A stretch of 64,000 nucleotides of DNA from Pegea sp. RAD2-039. Lineage: Eukaryota; Chordata; Thaliacea; Salpida; Salpidae. The stretch lies in assembly GCA_034620365.1 (NCBI GenBank), contig JAQGEQ010000016.1, positions 1 through 64,000 on the forward strand, given 5' to 3'. Of the stretch, positions 48,901-62,099 are shown piece by piece. Every line of letters begins with the position of its first letter. The first letter of the stretch is position 1. The notes under the pieces were generated by a model, which had not been told where the DNA came from, searched no databases, and saw nothing but the letters and a program-made list of their open reading frames with translations. Position numbers and translations under genes: made by a program.

Positions 48901-50027
48901 GAATCAGGACACTTGTGTTTAGAAAGGGTAAATAAATCTTATAAGTGAGTTGTACAAATTCTAATTTTTATCAAAAACTTTTCTTAAAATTTTATTAGAT
49001 GCCCTCTATTATATGACATATAAAAATATTATTTATTGAAATAATTCCACCATACATATAAGTCCTTTAAACATCTTAATTAAATCAAATTATTGTTTTT
49101 TCTGTGATTTTTTTTCATATATTAAAAGCTTTTAATAAATTCAATTGAATAATTATATCCTGTTTTAAAAATTATATAATTATATATATAAAAAATATAT
49201 TTATATACTTTTTTATATATAAAAATATATTTTCTTATTCTGGTTATAATAAACAAGACTATATTTTGTCATATTTTTATTAAATATAATTATGATAAAA
49301 TTAGGTTGAAACTTATTCCATAAAATAATTAATTTTTTTCTTATAATTCTGTTTGTCATCAAATTTGGTAAAATTTAAGTTTTTTTTTATTTATAATAAA
49401 AGTTGATTTTCACAATAATTTCAAATTAATCTTATTGGTATTTAAAAAATATATATTTATAAAATGAAAATTTAATTAATAAATTTAAAAAATTTAATAT
49501 TTTAAAATGTTAAAGGTTTATTTTTGTTGATGGTAAAACCATTTAATATTGTTTATTTACAAACAATATTTTTGTAGAAATATTTTATAAATTAAAAATT
49601 TATATATTTAATTTATTGATGTTCATTTATATTGATTAATTTGTAAAACAACTTTTGGTTTTTATTTTTCTTGGGTAATTTTTGGGGTTTAACTTTTTAG
49701 AGAGTTGTTTTGGTTGGAAAATAACTCCAAATAAGGTCATAATACAAAATCAAATTAAAAATTTGAAAATTATTTTATTTACATTTATCTGGGAATATTT
49801 TAATCATGAATTTCACCATAAGTCTTATATTTTACTATTTCTCTTCTATAGATAAAACTTTTCGTTTTAAGCCAACTACCGGCTTAAAATCAATTAACAA
49901 CTAATTTAGGATTTTCAATGAAATACTATTTTTTTTAACATTTAAAATATTTTGAAATTTATTTATTTGGTTGTTTTAATTCATTTATAATTTTATTTCT
50001 TTTTAAATTTTTTACATATAACCTTAC
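42924..50027. other. Gene-poor AT-rich stretch of block B
   Basis: Counterpart of 13,779-20,828 with no confident gene. Relative to A it has about 65 extra bases around 49,215-49,285 in the TATA-rich tract and a replaced segment near 46,770-46,810. Confidence 0.6.
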
Positions 50028-50227
50028 GAAAATATTTTTAATATTTTTTTAGTTATGTGGAGATCAGACAAAGATGAACGCATGGATAGTTTGCTGGCAA
50101 GAGATTTGATACTAGATGTAAGCAATAAGGAGTCTTTTTTAGTATTGACATCTACTTCGTAATCTTTAAACTCCAACTTCTTTATATCTTTCTCAAGAAT
50201 GTCTTCACGTGTTCGAGATCTCTGCAT
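50028..50227 (-). CDS. Candidate first coding exon of an unrecognised minus-strand gene (block B)
   Basis: Counterpart of 20,829-21,031: ATG at 50,227, 66 codons plus two bases, then donor GTAAGG (plus-strand 50,022-50,027). Compared with copy A it starts at the second Met and has Met-to-Ile, Asp-to-Asn, Ser-to-Leu and Ile-to-Thr changes, with frame and donor kept. The tRNA-Glu gene begins 149 bp away on the other strand. No later exon or family was identified. Confidence 0.4.
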
Positions 50228-50375
50228 CTTCTATTCCCTTTCCTAGAAACTTTCAAAATAAGTTGAAAAGATATTAACTTGTAAAACAGCAATAGCTGAA
50301 TTAGTATTACTTAACAAACATACATACTTTAATTAATATTCATACACTAATATTTACTAGAAATCAATATCGTTG

Positions 50376-50447
50376 TCCTATATGGTCTAGTGGTTAGGAT
50401 TCCTGGCTTTCACCCAGGCGGCCCGGGTTCGATTCCCGGTGTAGGAA
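50376..50447 (+). tRNA. tRNA-Glu (anticodon UUC), copy B
   Basis: Same 72-nt cloverleaf as copy A, with anticodon TTC, intact A and B boxes and a T-run terminator just downstream. The single difference, C in the variable region (GCGGC before CCGGG), matches the usual animal tRNA-Glu sequence. Confidence 0.97.
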
Positions 50448-50663
50448 CATTTTTTCTTTTTATCATAAAACTTTTTTCGTTGTTTTTTTCATTATAAATT
50501 TACTTAAAACGACTAAAATTTATTTTTCTTAAAAATTGCTGCAAATAATCCATTCACTTCTCGTCCACCTTAAAGTTCAGTTCATCTGCTGATTGATTAT
50601 CAGAACACGAGAGTTCTACACTCATAGTCATAACCCGGGCTCGATTATAGGCGGCCCAATTCC

Positions 50664-53248
50664 CGATGATGATGACATCACAACATGGGGATGATTTTGA
50701 TGACGTCACAACATGGCGATAATGATGACGTCACAACACGGCGATGAAGATGACGTCACAACACGGCGGTGATGATGATGGCGTCACAAAACGGCGGTGA
50801 TGATGACCACACAACACGGTAATGATGATGATGTCACAACATTTTTTTTTAAGTTCTTGAAAATCGTATTACAAAGTTTTTAATAAAGTTTAATATTAAT
50901 TCATTACACATCGATGATGATGGCGTCACAACACGGCGATGAAGATGACGTCACAACACGGCGGTGATGATGATGACGTCACAACACGGTAATGATGATG
51001 AAGCCACAACACGGCGGTGATGATGACGACACAACACGGCGATGAAGATGACGTCACAACACGGTAATGATGATGACGTCACAACATGGCAATGATGCTG
51101 ACGACACAACACAGCGATGATGATGATGTCACAAAATTTTTTTTTAAGTTCTTGAAAATCTTATTACAAAGTTTTTAATAAAGTTTAATATTAATTCATT
51201 ACACATCGATGATGATGGCGTCACAAAACGGCGATGATAATGACGTCACAACACGGTAATGATGATGACGTCACAACACAGCGGTAATGATGACGACACA
51301 ACACGGCGATCAAGATGACGTCACAACACGGCGGTGATGATGATGTCACAACATTTTTTTTTAAGTTCTTGAAAATTTTATTACAAAGTTTTAATAAAGT
51401 TTAATTTTAATCCATTCCACAGCGATGATGATGACGTCACAACACGGAGATGATGATGACGTCACAACACGGTGGTGATGATGATGAAGTCACAACATTT
51501 TTTTAAGTTCCTGGAAATTATATTACAAAGTTTTTAAAAAACTTTAATTTTATTTTATTACACAGTGATGATGACGTCACAACACGGCGATGGTGGAGAC
51601 GACAAAACACAGCGATGATGATGACGTCACAACACAGCGATGATGTTGACGTCACAACACGGCGATGATGATGATGTCAAAACACGGCGATGATGATGAC
51701 GTCACAACACGGCGATGATGATGGCGTCAAAACATGGCGCTGATGATTACTTAACAGCACAGCAATGATTATGACGTTATAATACGGCGATGATGATAAC
51801 GACACAACACAGGGATGTTGATGATGTCATAACACAACGATGATGATAGCGTCACAACATGGCGCTGATGATGACTTAACAACATGGCGATGATGATGAC
51901 GTCACAACACGGCGATGTTGATGATGTCACAACACAGCGATGATGATGGCGTCACAACACGGCGATGATGATGGCGTCAAAACATGGCGCTGATGATTAC
52001 TTAACAGCACAGCGATGGTGATGACGTTATAATAAGGCGATGATGATGACGTCACAACACGGCGATGTTGATGATGTCACAACACAGCGATGATGATGAC
52101 GTCACAACACGGCGATGATGATGGCGTCACAACACGGCGATGATGATGGCGTCAAAACATGGCGCTGATGATTACTTAACAACATGGCGATGATGATGAC
52201 GTTCTAATACGGCTATGATGATGACGTCACAACACAGGGATGTTGATGATGTCATAACACAGCGATGATGATAGCGTCACAACATGGCGCTGATGATGAC
52301 TTAACAACATGGCGATGATGATGACGTCATAACACGGCTATGTTGATGATGTCACAACACAGCGATGATGATGGCGTCACAACACGGCGATGATGACGGC
52401 GTCAAAACATGGCGCTAATGATTACTTAACAGCACAGCGATGGTTATGACGTTATAATACGGCGATGATGAGGACGTCACAACACGGCGATGTTGATGAT
52501 GTCACAACACAGCGATGATGATGACGTCACAACACGGCGATGATGATGGCGTCAAAACATGGCGCTGATGATTACTTAACAACATGGCGATGATGATGAC
52601 GTTATAATACGGCTATGATGATGACGTCACAACACAGCGATGATGATGATGTCACAACACGGCGATGATGATCTCGTCACAACATGGCGATGATGACTTA
52701 ACAACATGGCGATGATGATGACGTCACAACATGGCGATGTTGATGATGTGACAACAAAGGCGATGATGATGACGACACAACACGGCGATGATGATGGCGT
52801 CAAAACATGGCGCTGATGATTACTTAACATCACAGCGATGATGATGACGACACAACACGGTAATGATGATGACGACACAACACGGTGATGATGATGGCGT
52901 CACAACACGGCGATGATGATGACGTCACAACATGGCGATGTTGATGACGTCACAACATGGCGATGTTGATGATGTCACAACACGGCGATGATGACGTCAC
53001 AACACGGTGATGATGATGACGACACAACACGGCTATGATGATGATGTCACAACACGGCGATGATGATGATGTCACAACACGGCGATGATGATGGCGTCAA
53101 AACATGGCGCTGATGATTACTTAACAGCACAGCGATGATGATGACGTTATAATACGGCGATGATGATGATGTCACAAAAAGGTGATGATGATGACGTAAC
53201 AGCACGGCGATGATTATGACGTCACAAGGTGATGATGATGACGTCATT
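50664..53248. repeat. 25-bp CRE-palindrome minisatellite (block B)
   Basis: Same 25-bp unit and variants as block A but about 1.3 kb shorter, with four AT-rich spacers instead of eight (near 50,840-50,912, 51,130-51,205, 51,350-51,422, 51,495-51,565). Monomer order differs from A in several places, as expected from unequal exchange after the duplication. Minus-strand frames within it are by-products of the repeat. Confidence 0.95.
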
Positions 53249-53600
53249 TACCTTGAACGGTTGTTTCTAGTAGTAAATCTATTTCAAATCGAAGCAATTT
53301 GCGCTGCATCGCTAATTTTTTTGCGCAAATTTGCTGATATGTCTTCATTGTCAAATCTTCGGGGTTTCCTGTAATGCGATGACGTCATCAACTAACGGTT
53401 TTGCTCGCGACTTTTATCAAAATCGGAAGTGATGCGTTCAAGTTGAATCCTGAGGTTAAAGACATCTTCCTGATGATGATTTCGATGTTTCGACTTCCAT
53501 CGCGTTGATGGCGATGATGACGTAGGTGATGACTAATCTAAATTCCTAAATTTACCTAGGAAACCTTTTTCTGAGGAGTTTTGAAAATACTTTTGGACGA
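53249..53600. repeat. Conserved flank of the CRE satellite (block B)
   Basis: Near identical to 25,345-25,700, including the isolated GCGATGACGTCATC. Confidence 0.8.
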
Positions 53601-54349
53601 TATTTTGAGGAGCTGAACACTTAACACTTAATACTTTGGTGGTTTATTTCAAAAGTTCATGTTCATTATCAGTCAATATTTAGTCTTCTTTTATTCTCCT
53701 TTTTAATTTGGTGTAAATGTAATTGTTCTGAAACTGATATGCTTCAAATTACTTCAACTTTTAGATGTATCTATATACTTACATTTAAATACATCAATTT
53801 TCATTCGAATTTTTTCTTATTCTGATAATTAAACAAAAAATTACAATTCAACGACCATTCAGTTGTTCTTATCTTCTCTACGTCACCAAAAATGTTACTT
53901 TTTACCACTTTAATATCTTCACGAAGTCATACTACTATCTAATTCATACTATTTTGTTTGTTCGCTGTAAGAGCTGTCATCTGTAACGAAGCGCTGAATA
54001 AAATGAATAAATATTGAGACATGAATACAATTTTGTGACAAACAGTCTTCATAAAAATATATTTGTTATATTAGAAAGAACTTGAAGTTTTTACAATAAA
54101 AATCTTACTCATAAAAATCTTAATCAGAAAGGACTTGACGATTACAAAACCCAAAAATTTTTACTCGTTACATAAGTGTTTAGTCGATGATTTATGCAAA
54201 AAAAATCTTTTAAATTAGAACATTTTTCAAATAAATGTCTAATAATTGTAATTTTGATTTCTTTTCTTAATTTCAATTACGATAAAAAAGAAGAGTTTTT
54301 GCTGAATTAGTACTTCGAGGAAGCATACAAGGATCTGACTTAAAATGGC
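53601..54349. other. AT-rich intergenic DNA (block B)
   Basis: Counterpart of 25,701-26,389, with no gene seen. Confidence 0.55.
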
Positions 54350-54660
54350 TGAACTAGTATTGTTGCTATCCAAGTTAAACGATTTTCCCATAAATTCTGA
54401 AATTGGTTTATTCCAATCAACTTTCCCAAAATTTAAATCCCCTAAAATATATAACTCATGACACAAAACACTCTTCAGAACCTTCAATAAAAATAGTAGC
54501 CTCTTCTTTACTTTTAGTCATTAGTTTCTAGAGAGTTGTAGGTGAGTGCAAATAAAACGATAAAATTTGGACTTTAAGTAATTAAAATCAAAAGCAATAA
54601 TCTCAAATCCTGGACAATTAATGGCATCCATCATAAATCTGGAGATCTTGGGTGCAAGCG
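54350..54660 (-). mobile_element. LINE fragment, endonuclease domain, CR1-like (block B)
   Basis: Counterpart of 26,390-26,700. The minus-strand frame reads ILGDLNFGKVDWNKP followed by EFMGKSFNLDSNN, keeping the catalytic-type Asp-x-Asn motif. Broken like copy A and lacking a reverse transcriptase. Confidence 0.65.
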
Positions 54661-55073
54661 ATGTTTTGTAATATAAGCAATCACTAAACGCTTCTTACAA
54701 ATTTGTGGAGCTCTTTCTCGCTTCAGATTTATGTTAAAGAGTAAGGATAAGGGTAATGATTACATAAAGTATTTAAATTTTCTTCTTAACAACCATTTTT
54801 CTCTAATTATTTACTTTAATTCCCTTCTTAAAGATTCTCAAGTAATCAGCTGTTATTCTGTCTCAACTAGTGTCCAAATTCCTCAGTAAATACCTTAACA
54901 GCTAATCTCATCTATACAGATATTCACAAGGACTCAGTTTCACCTCCTATATTATACTCTTGGATAGTTTAACTCTAACTCCAGTCTTATCTCCTGAATA
55001 AAACAATTCCTTAAATATAGATAACAACAAATCTAACTGATAAATCTTTTCCAAGTTTTCTTGAGGTTTTCAC
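54661..55073. other. Decayed DNA between LINE fragments (block B)
   Basis: Counterpart of 26,701-27,130. The antisense plus-strand frame present in A is interrupted here. Nothing else is recognised. Confidence 0.45.
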
Positions 55074-55288
55074 TGGTATTTCGCATCTTTAATTTATATC
55101 AATGATATTAGACAAAGATAACGGAAATGAATGTTGAGTTTATCTTCGTTCTCCTTCGAAAAAGTCCAAGTTTCGCTGGCGTACATTACTACTGCAGATA
55201 AAAGCAAGTATCTTTGGATTTTTCGGAAATAGAAGTGAATAACCCCTTTGAAGCAGCACACCCTTTTCCTCATATGAACACCTTCTTT
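55074..55288 (-). mobile_element. LINE fragment, C-terminal region (block B)
   Basis: Counterpart of 27,131-27,345, with the same MYASETWTFSKENEDK core at 55,132-55,219. Confidence 0.6.
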
Positions 55289-57263
55289 ACAAGATCAAAT
55301 CTTTGACAATAATTTAGGTTAATAAACTCTAAATTTAAATTGTCACACTATTAGTTAGTAATTCTGTAACACTTTAGTTACATTTTAAAAATATATTTCA
55401 ACTAAAATAAAAAAGAAACTAATTTTAACTTTGATGAGATATAAAAATCTCAAGTGCTTCAATCAGAGTTATATCGATTAATTGCACAAGCCAACAACGA
55501 AAAGTTAAATGAATTTGGGCTTTCCCTAATACGTAATTAATTAAAAATTAAAAACTTATAAATTAAACATTTGTATCTGCAAATTGGCAACCGTTTGTCT
55601 AACTTTCACTAAATTTTTCAATTAAAATTGTATCTTTTAATTTAAATTATCACTTTTAGCTGTTTCGACAAATAACAAGGTTTTTCGAATAAAACTTTTT
55701 AGTTTAACGTATTTTAAAAGGTTCAGTGACTTATTTAGTTTAACATGATAGGAAGAAAAGCTTCTGGAAGGAAAATTGAGGAGCTCTTAACATGGCTCGT
55801 AGCAACAAACTGTTATCCTCAAAAATCAAAACTTGACAGAAATATTTAAATAGCAAAATTATTACGCAATTTTTTGTAATGTTTTCTGAAGTACAATTAG
55901 TGATTGTTGCAAAATCTTTATGATAAAGCTGAGAAGCTGTAAATTAGTAATAATAGGGAAATTGCGACTTATTGAACATATATCTTCATCTAACTTCAAA
56001 CTCTAACTACCAAACCTACCAACTTTTGAAAGGGTTATGTTATTTGATACTCGGCTACATTTTATAGTTTTAAAGACTGTATAGATACAATTAGTTCATT
56101 CTAATGAGGCAGTTGTGTTATTAATTAACTATTAATAATAATAATTATTATTTAATAATAATAGATGTTATTTGTGAGAAAGTGTGTCCTTATTATTGAA
56201 ATAAGTAAATAAATACAGAATTACCAAAATAAATTATGAAGTTTTTTTTATTAAAAAAGGAACTGGTTGATTATGATGTCAAATCTGTTAATAAACTTTT
56301 TATTTATGAACATTTATTATTTACTTTGCAACTTTGTAAACTAGTCAATGAATTAATCATTAAAATGTATTTTGTAAAACAAAAGCAAAATGAGTTTGGT
56401 TGAAACATTTTTAATTTAATTTCTACAAAATGTATTACTGAATTGTAAAAAAACATTTTAGTTGTTAGGTTTAAAATAACTCCACTTAAGTCTGAAACTT
56501 TTATATTTTTTTAGTAAATTATTAGTAAATAGATCATATTAAAACTTTATCTCTCTATAAAAATTGTTTAGATTGGATTACTTAAATAATAACATTAATG
56601 ACCTGATACAGCAGATTGTGTTAAATTTTTTGTATGGTTATTGCCATCCTGTGTGTGGAAACAATGTCCACAACACAACAAGTGAAACAAAAAGAACGTT
56701 TTCATTTCATCTTCCTTTTCTTTGATCTTAGTTTTTATTCTTTATCTTTTATTTGCTTGCAAAGCCATTCTAATCGACCTGGTTTCAATTTGCTTGGTAC
56801 ATAGGTTAAATTGTTTCATAATACATTTATCTTTAAAACCAATTCAAGGAAGGCCAATGTTACGTTTACGTTTTGATTAATCCAAACAAAAAAAGCGATT
56901 TGGAATTCATTTGTTTAAAGTTTGAGGAATGTGGCCGAATAAACTGTGCTGGTTTAGCCTGTTGTTATGCTAGTTCGCCTCAATGATTCCTTTTTTGAAG
57001 TTTTCTGTTGTCTCCTTATGCAAAAGATACGACAAAGACCATGAAAAATAAGTGTAGTTTACTTTTATCAGCTTTGAAAAATTGCAATATTTAATGATGT
57101 AACTCACAGCAGAAAATTGCTTTCTAAAAGGCAGCCTTGGTTTTGATGTTCAAATGTAAATTGAAAATGTACTTTTATTTGTGTTTTAGTAGAAATAGAC
57201 TAGATTATCTAAAGATTATCAACGCCGCAGCTGTCGATGTTTAATTCCTTTAGAATATTGAGT
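55289..57263. other. AT-rich intergenic DNA upstream of NLK copy 2
   Basis: Counterpart of 27,346-29,324. A 34-codon stretch starting at 55,746 is kept with one residue change; no gene is called. Confidence 0.5.
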
Positions 57264-57920
57264 TCTTGGCTAAACGCTTTTGCCAATTTTAATATTTTTT
57301 TATTTATCTAAAATTCAATTTATAAAGTTGATTAAACTAGTATTCAAGTTTTCTAACTTTTGTAGCAACCTTTTGTTTTGATTAATTAAAAACATAAACT
57401 TGTTTTTGTAGCTACTTTTTAAAAACAAAGCTTTTCCAAAGGTTAAACTAAGTGATATGATTAGAAAAGCATTTAAAAAATGATCAAAATTTAAATAATT
57501 TAATCATTTAAAGAAATTCAAAGTTGACAGTTAACGATCTATTTGGTAAATCACCTTAAATACTAAAGCTACAGAAAAGTATTGATTATACAAAAAACTT
57601 TAATCGATGTTTTAGAAATATTAAGGCTAATAAGGAAAGAAATTTGAAATTACATACTCAGTTAGTGTTAAGAACCTTTATGGTCTTGTTTAGACAAACT
57701 TTTACTTTTATGTTGAACTTTTAACACTTTTCATAATCAACAAACTCAAATATTAGTTATAATTAATCAATTATAAAAGTCCTACTTGTAATTACATAAA
57801 TGCAAAAAATCGTTTATTAGTTATTTTTGCGTAGAAATACAGATAAATTTCTTTTATGAAGGTTGCTTGAGTATTTTCATTAATTAAAAAATATTAATTG
57901 AGTCGTTGGTAATAAGATAA
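57264..57920. repeat. Left direct repeat flanking NLK copy 2
   Basis: Counterpart of 29,325-29,980. It matches the DNA downstream of the kinase in block B (61,280-61,560 and 61,790-62,100) in the same orientation. Confidence 0.75.
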
Positions 57921-58548
57921 TATTATTATTATTTGAAAAGTTCAGTTGAGACAACTAGAAAAACACTAAGGATAGATTGGAAAATATTTTTCTTATTAGC
58001 CGAATTATTTTTGTAATTTAGAAAATGTAGTCTATTCAGATAATAAATGAAAATATTTTTCAAATATTACTTTAAATAAATGTATTCAGAATAAAGTTGT
58101 TCAGTTGAAGCTGTGTAAATTACAATGTCAAGCCAGTAGAAAAGAACTCTCAACAATTTTAATGCTTAGAAATTATTTTTTAGAAATTAATTTCCCTTGT
58201 TTTCATAGAAGTTTATGTTTTTGATAAATCTCTAAATTTTTTGTTGAAATAAAGTTTTAGCACTAAAAATTTTTAATTTTTAGAATAACCTACAGCATTT
58301 GCTTGAAGATTTACAAATATTTTGTGAAAGATGATTTTTCATTTCAAACATTTAGTAAATTATTATATTTAGTTTTCTTTTACTTCAGAAATATTCTCAT
58401 GCTAGAAATTCCTTAAATTTTTTGGATATTTTGATAGAACCACTTCTACAGCTTTTGGAATATTTTTATGTTATATCTGTCCTTCGTGCCAACAAATTGT
58501 TTATTTTTGTAAAGCATTTGATAGAAGAACCTCTTAATAAGCTTTAAA
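57921..58548. other. Immediate upstream region of NLK copy 2
   Basis: Counterpart of 29,981-30,614. AT-rich, no recognisable promoter and no additional coding exon found. Confidence 0.5.
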
Positions 58549-60785
58549 ATGGAGAAAATGATTGGTCGTGGTGCATTTGGTGTTGTTTGGTAAATTGTTT
58601 GTTTTTCATTTAAATATAGATTAAAGAGTTTTTAAAAAGACTTAATCGACGTTTATTAGATTTAAGAAAATATTTTAAATAATTGAAACTACTTACTTTG
58701 AAACTTTCAAACTTCTCAGTAAACATTTTTTTTTTCTAAAAATTTATTTTATTGTTTCTTAATTTTTTCTGAATTAATTCATTTTTAATGTAAATTTCTG
58801 AAATTATTTTTGGATTTTTTCAAAATTTTTACAAACTTTAAATATTTTTGAATTAGGAAAGTGAAGTACCCACTTTATCCCTATAAAATGGTCGCCTTAA
58901 AAAGGGTTTCAGCAGCATTTGATTCATTGTCATCAGCTACAAACATTCTAAGAGAAGTGAAAATATTAAATTTTAATAATCATGAAAATGTAAGTTAATC
59001 AGAAATTACATTTAATTTTTTTTTTAAATTTAGACGAATAATAAAATTGTTTTTGTTTTCAGCTTTTATCTCTTGTGAATATTATGATGTTTGAAAACAA
59101 TCAAACACAGAGAATTGAATTGTAAAAATAAGTTATTATTTATATTAATTGCAATAAATTTGATTAAATTTATAACAAATTTAAACACCCAAATTTAGAC
59201 ATAATCAAATTATCTTATTTTGTCACAACCTGTTCTTTCTTATTTTTAGTTTTTGTTACAACTTTTTAGTTAAATTCTCAAATCCGAATAAAGTTCTTTT
59301 CTACATTTATAATTTTTAATAAGTTTGTAAAGTTAATCAGATTAGATTTAGTTTTTTTTTTATCGTAAAAACAAATAATTTAAACTGTTTGCTTGTTTTG
59401 AAAATGTAAACATAAATAAGAATTTTCAATTATTTTTAATTTCTTTTTTTTTTAGGTTTATAATTCTACCATTGATGCATCACGATCTACATGAAGCAAT
59501 TCAAATTGGTTTTATCACTAAGAATAATATTAGGTTGTGTGTGTACCAAATCTTAAGAGGTTTAAAGTACTTACACAGCGCTGGTATTATTCATAGAGAT
59601 CTGAAGCCACAAAATATTCTAATAGACAATACCTGTCTGTTAAAGATAGCGGACTTTGGTCTTTCAAAAAAAGTTTTGGCTTTTCATGAAAATATCAAAA
59701 TGAATACCAAGGTTGGAACGCGAAATTACAAGTTCGATATTCAAATTGTACTTTATGTTTTCCTCTAAACTTTTGTAATCTTAGGGCACCAGAATTATTA
59801 TGTCACTATCAATTTTATGACACAAAAGTTGATATCTGGAGTCTTGGTTGTATTGTTGTAGAGATGTTGACTCAAAAATTGCTTTTTAATCAAGCATCTG
59901 AATATGATCAGGTTTATAAATTTAATCTTTTTAATATTTAAGTAATTAAATTTTTGTTTTTAGATTACTGCAATGTTTAAGCTAGCAGAAAAGAAAAACA
60001 AAATTCAGCCTGTTACAATTTCCTACAATTTGTCTCAATTAAACAGCGTACAACAAAACTTGCGTTCGAAATCTGTCTCTAATGATGAAACTTCTCCAAA
60101 ATCAAATTTTTCATATTTGAATGGAGTTCATATAGATGATGTTACAGCTGAATTCCTATCATTGTTATTCGTTTGGGATCCAGTTAGCATTTTGTTTACT
60201 TTCTAAAAACTGTTTAAGAAATTGTTTACTTCTAGTGCTTGAAGTTTAAATGAAAGTACTAATTTGTTTTAAATACTAAAAAGTATAAAACTAAATAATA
60301 ATGTCCAACCACAAGCATAAAAGTTTGTTTTATAAAAATCATTATTAGATTCAAAGAATTTAATTGTTTTCAGCAAACTTTTCTTGATGACAAGCTTCTT
60401 TTTTTTAGACTTTTCGCTTATCAGCTGAAACAGCAATACGACATGGATTCATTAATGATGGGAGACTTCAATACCACAAACACTTGTGTGGTTGTTGTGA
60501 TCAAAGACCAGAAGATCAGAATATCAGTTTTGATTTTGAACCAAATTCTGAAATCATCATTGATTTGGATGAAAAAAAGTTTAATTCAATCAATAAAATT
60601 CAAAGTAATTTTGTGATTTATTTGTTTTAATAATTTAAAGTAATTATTTATCAGGTGAAATTCAAAATATGGTGAATCAAAAAGTTGATGAAAATGGACT
60701 TGCAATAAAATTTAACCCATGTAGTGAAGCATTTAAGAGATTTCAAGCTATTGATAATATAAATGCATCTCTGTGTTTTGAGTAA
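58549..60785 (+). CDS. NLK: Nemo-like kinase (NLK/LIT-1 family), copy 2
   Basis: Second intact copy with the same eight-exon structure: 58,549-58,589; 58,857-58,989; 59,063-59,121; 59,456-59,731; 59,785-59,911; 59,964-60,182; 60,409-60,604; 60,655-60,785. All GT-AG junctions and phases are kept and the product is again 393 residues. By eye, about 12 coding bases differ from copy 1. Only two change residues (Ile28 to Leu in the VAIK motif, giving VALK, the usual NLK form, and Met48 to Val in helix C), and about ten are silent, which points to purifying selection on both copies. Catalytic residues Lys29, Glu47, Asp126, Asn131 and Asp144 and the NLK-specific C-terminal tail are intact. It shares copy 1's oddities: a very short N-terminus and Asn-Thr-Lys in place of the family's activation-loop TQE. 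Direct repeats and E-box arrays follow it, as in block A. Confidence 0.9.
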
Positions 60786-60833
60786 TCTATTAAATTATTT
60801 TCGTATTTTTTCAAAGTAAAGTTTGGTTTTCAA

Positions 60834-60843
60834 AATAAATAAA
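60834..60843 (+). terminator. Polyadenylation signals of NLK copy 2
   Basis: Overlapping AATAAA hexamers (60,834-60,839 and 60,838-60,843) about 50 bp after the stop codon, same as copy 1. Confidence 0.65.
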
Positions 60844-61016
60844 AGCAGAAAATTGATGCAAGAAAATGAAGAAGCAAAAGAAGAAGAAATTACTTGTTCT
60901 GATCTTAAATGTTATTATTTGTTTCTAATAAGCTCGTCAATTGTTTAATCATTTTGTAAAATTGAATATATATAAGAAATAATGTTTTAATGAATAAAAA
61001 TTGAGAATAAATTTTT

Positions 61017-61560
61017 GGTGTTTTTATTTCTTTATTAGTTACAATAAATACGAAAGAGGGTGTCTGAAGAGAGTACTTCCCGCTAACACACATTTTCACA
61101 AATAATATCTATTTAGTCAACAATTTAGACAGAAGATGTAACAAATGGCATTTCAGCAGTCTTTAAAGCATATACAGTTAAAAATTACATAGAATGTTAA
61201 AAATTTAGAAAATGGAAAACAATCACAGTTTACAAATGACAATGTTGGTAATATTATAACGGTTCAACTTCAAAGCTTTTGCCAATTTTTATATATTTTT
61301 ATTTATCTAAAATTCAATTTATAAAGTTGATTAAACTAATTTTCAAGCTTTCTAACTTTTGTAAAAACCTTTTGTTTTGATTCATTAAAAACATAAACTT
61401 GTTTTTGTAGCTACTTTTTAAAAACAAAGCTTTTTCAAAGTTTAAACTAAGTGATATGACTAAAAAAGCATTTAAAAAATGATCAAAATTTAAATCATTT
61501 AATCATTTAAGGAAATTCAAAGTTGACAGTTAACGACTGATTTCGTAAATCATCTTTACT
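61017..61560. repeat. Array-less unit of the 769-bp repeat family, 3' of NLK copy 2
   Basis: Counterpart of 33,080-33,640, again with GGTTCAACTTC joined almost directly to TTTGCCAATTTT and no E-box array. Confidence 0.75.
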
Positions 61561-62099
61561 TAAAACGGTTTTCTTTTTATGCTACAAGTATAATTAGTTT
61601 ATAAATTAAATTTATATCACAACTATCACTGATATTAACTATTAAAGTTGATGTAGTCGTCACACTTGAATAAGCATAATATTTTTATCATCATATTATT
61701 TGTAAGAAGTCAGCAAAGTTTAATTATAATTTTCAAACTTTCAATTGAATTGATTAGAAATTGATTAAAGGTTCAAAGAACTAAATTTTTGGTAATGTTT
61801 GAAAACCATACAAAAAAGTTTTATTGACGTTTTAGAAATACTAAAACTAACATGGAAAGAAATTTGAAAATACAACCTCAGCTAATGTTTAGAACTTTTA
61901 TGGTTTTGTTTAGACAAATGTTTACCTGAACATTTAACACTTTTCATAATGAGCAAAATCAAATATTAGTTCCAATTAATCAATTATAAAAGTGCTACTT
62001 GTAATTACATAAATGCAAAAAAATGTTAATTAGTTATTTTTGCGTAGAAATGCAGATAAATTTCTTTTATGAAGGTTGTTTGAGTAATTTCATTTATTT
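61561..62099. repeat. Right part of the direct repeat flanking NLK copy 2
   Basis: Counterpart of 33,641-34,160; from about 61,790 it matches sequence upstream of the kinase. Confidence 0.7.

Noticed and set aside
52627-53247. Minus-strand Ser/Ile/Cys-rich frames in block B's CRE array
   Set aside because: Pure translation of the 25-bp repeat; not kept in block A.
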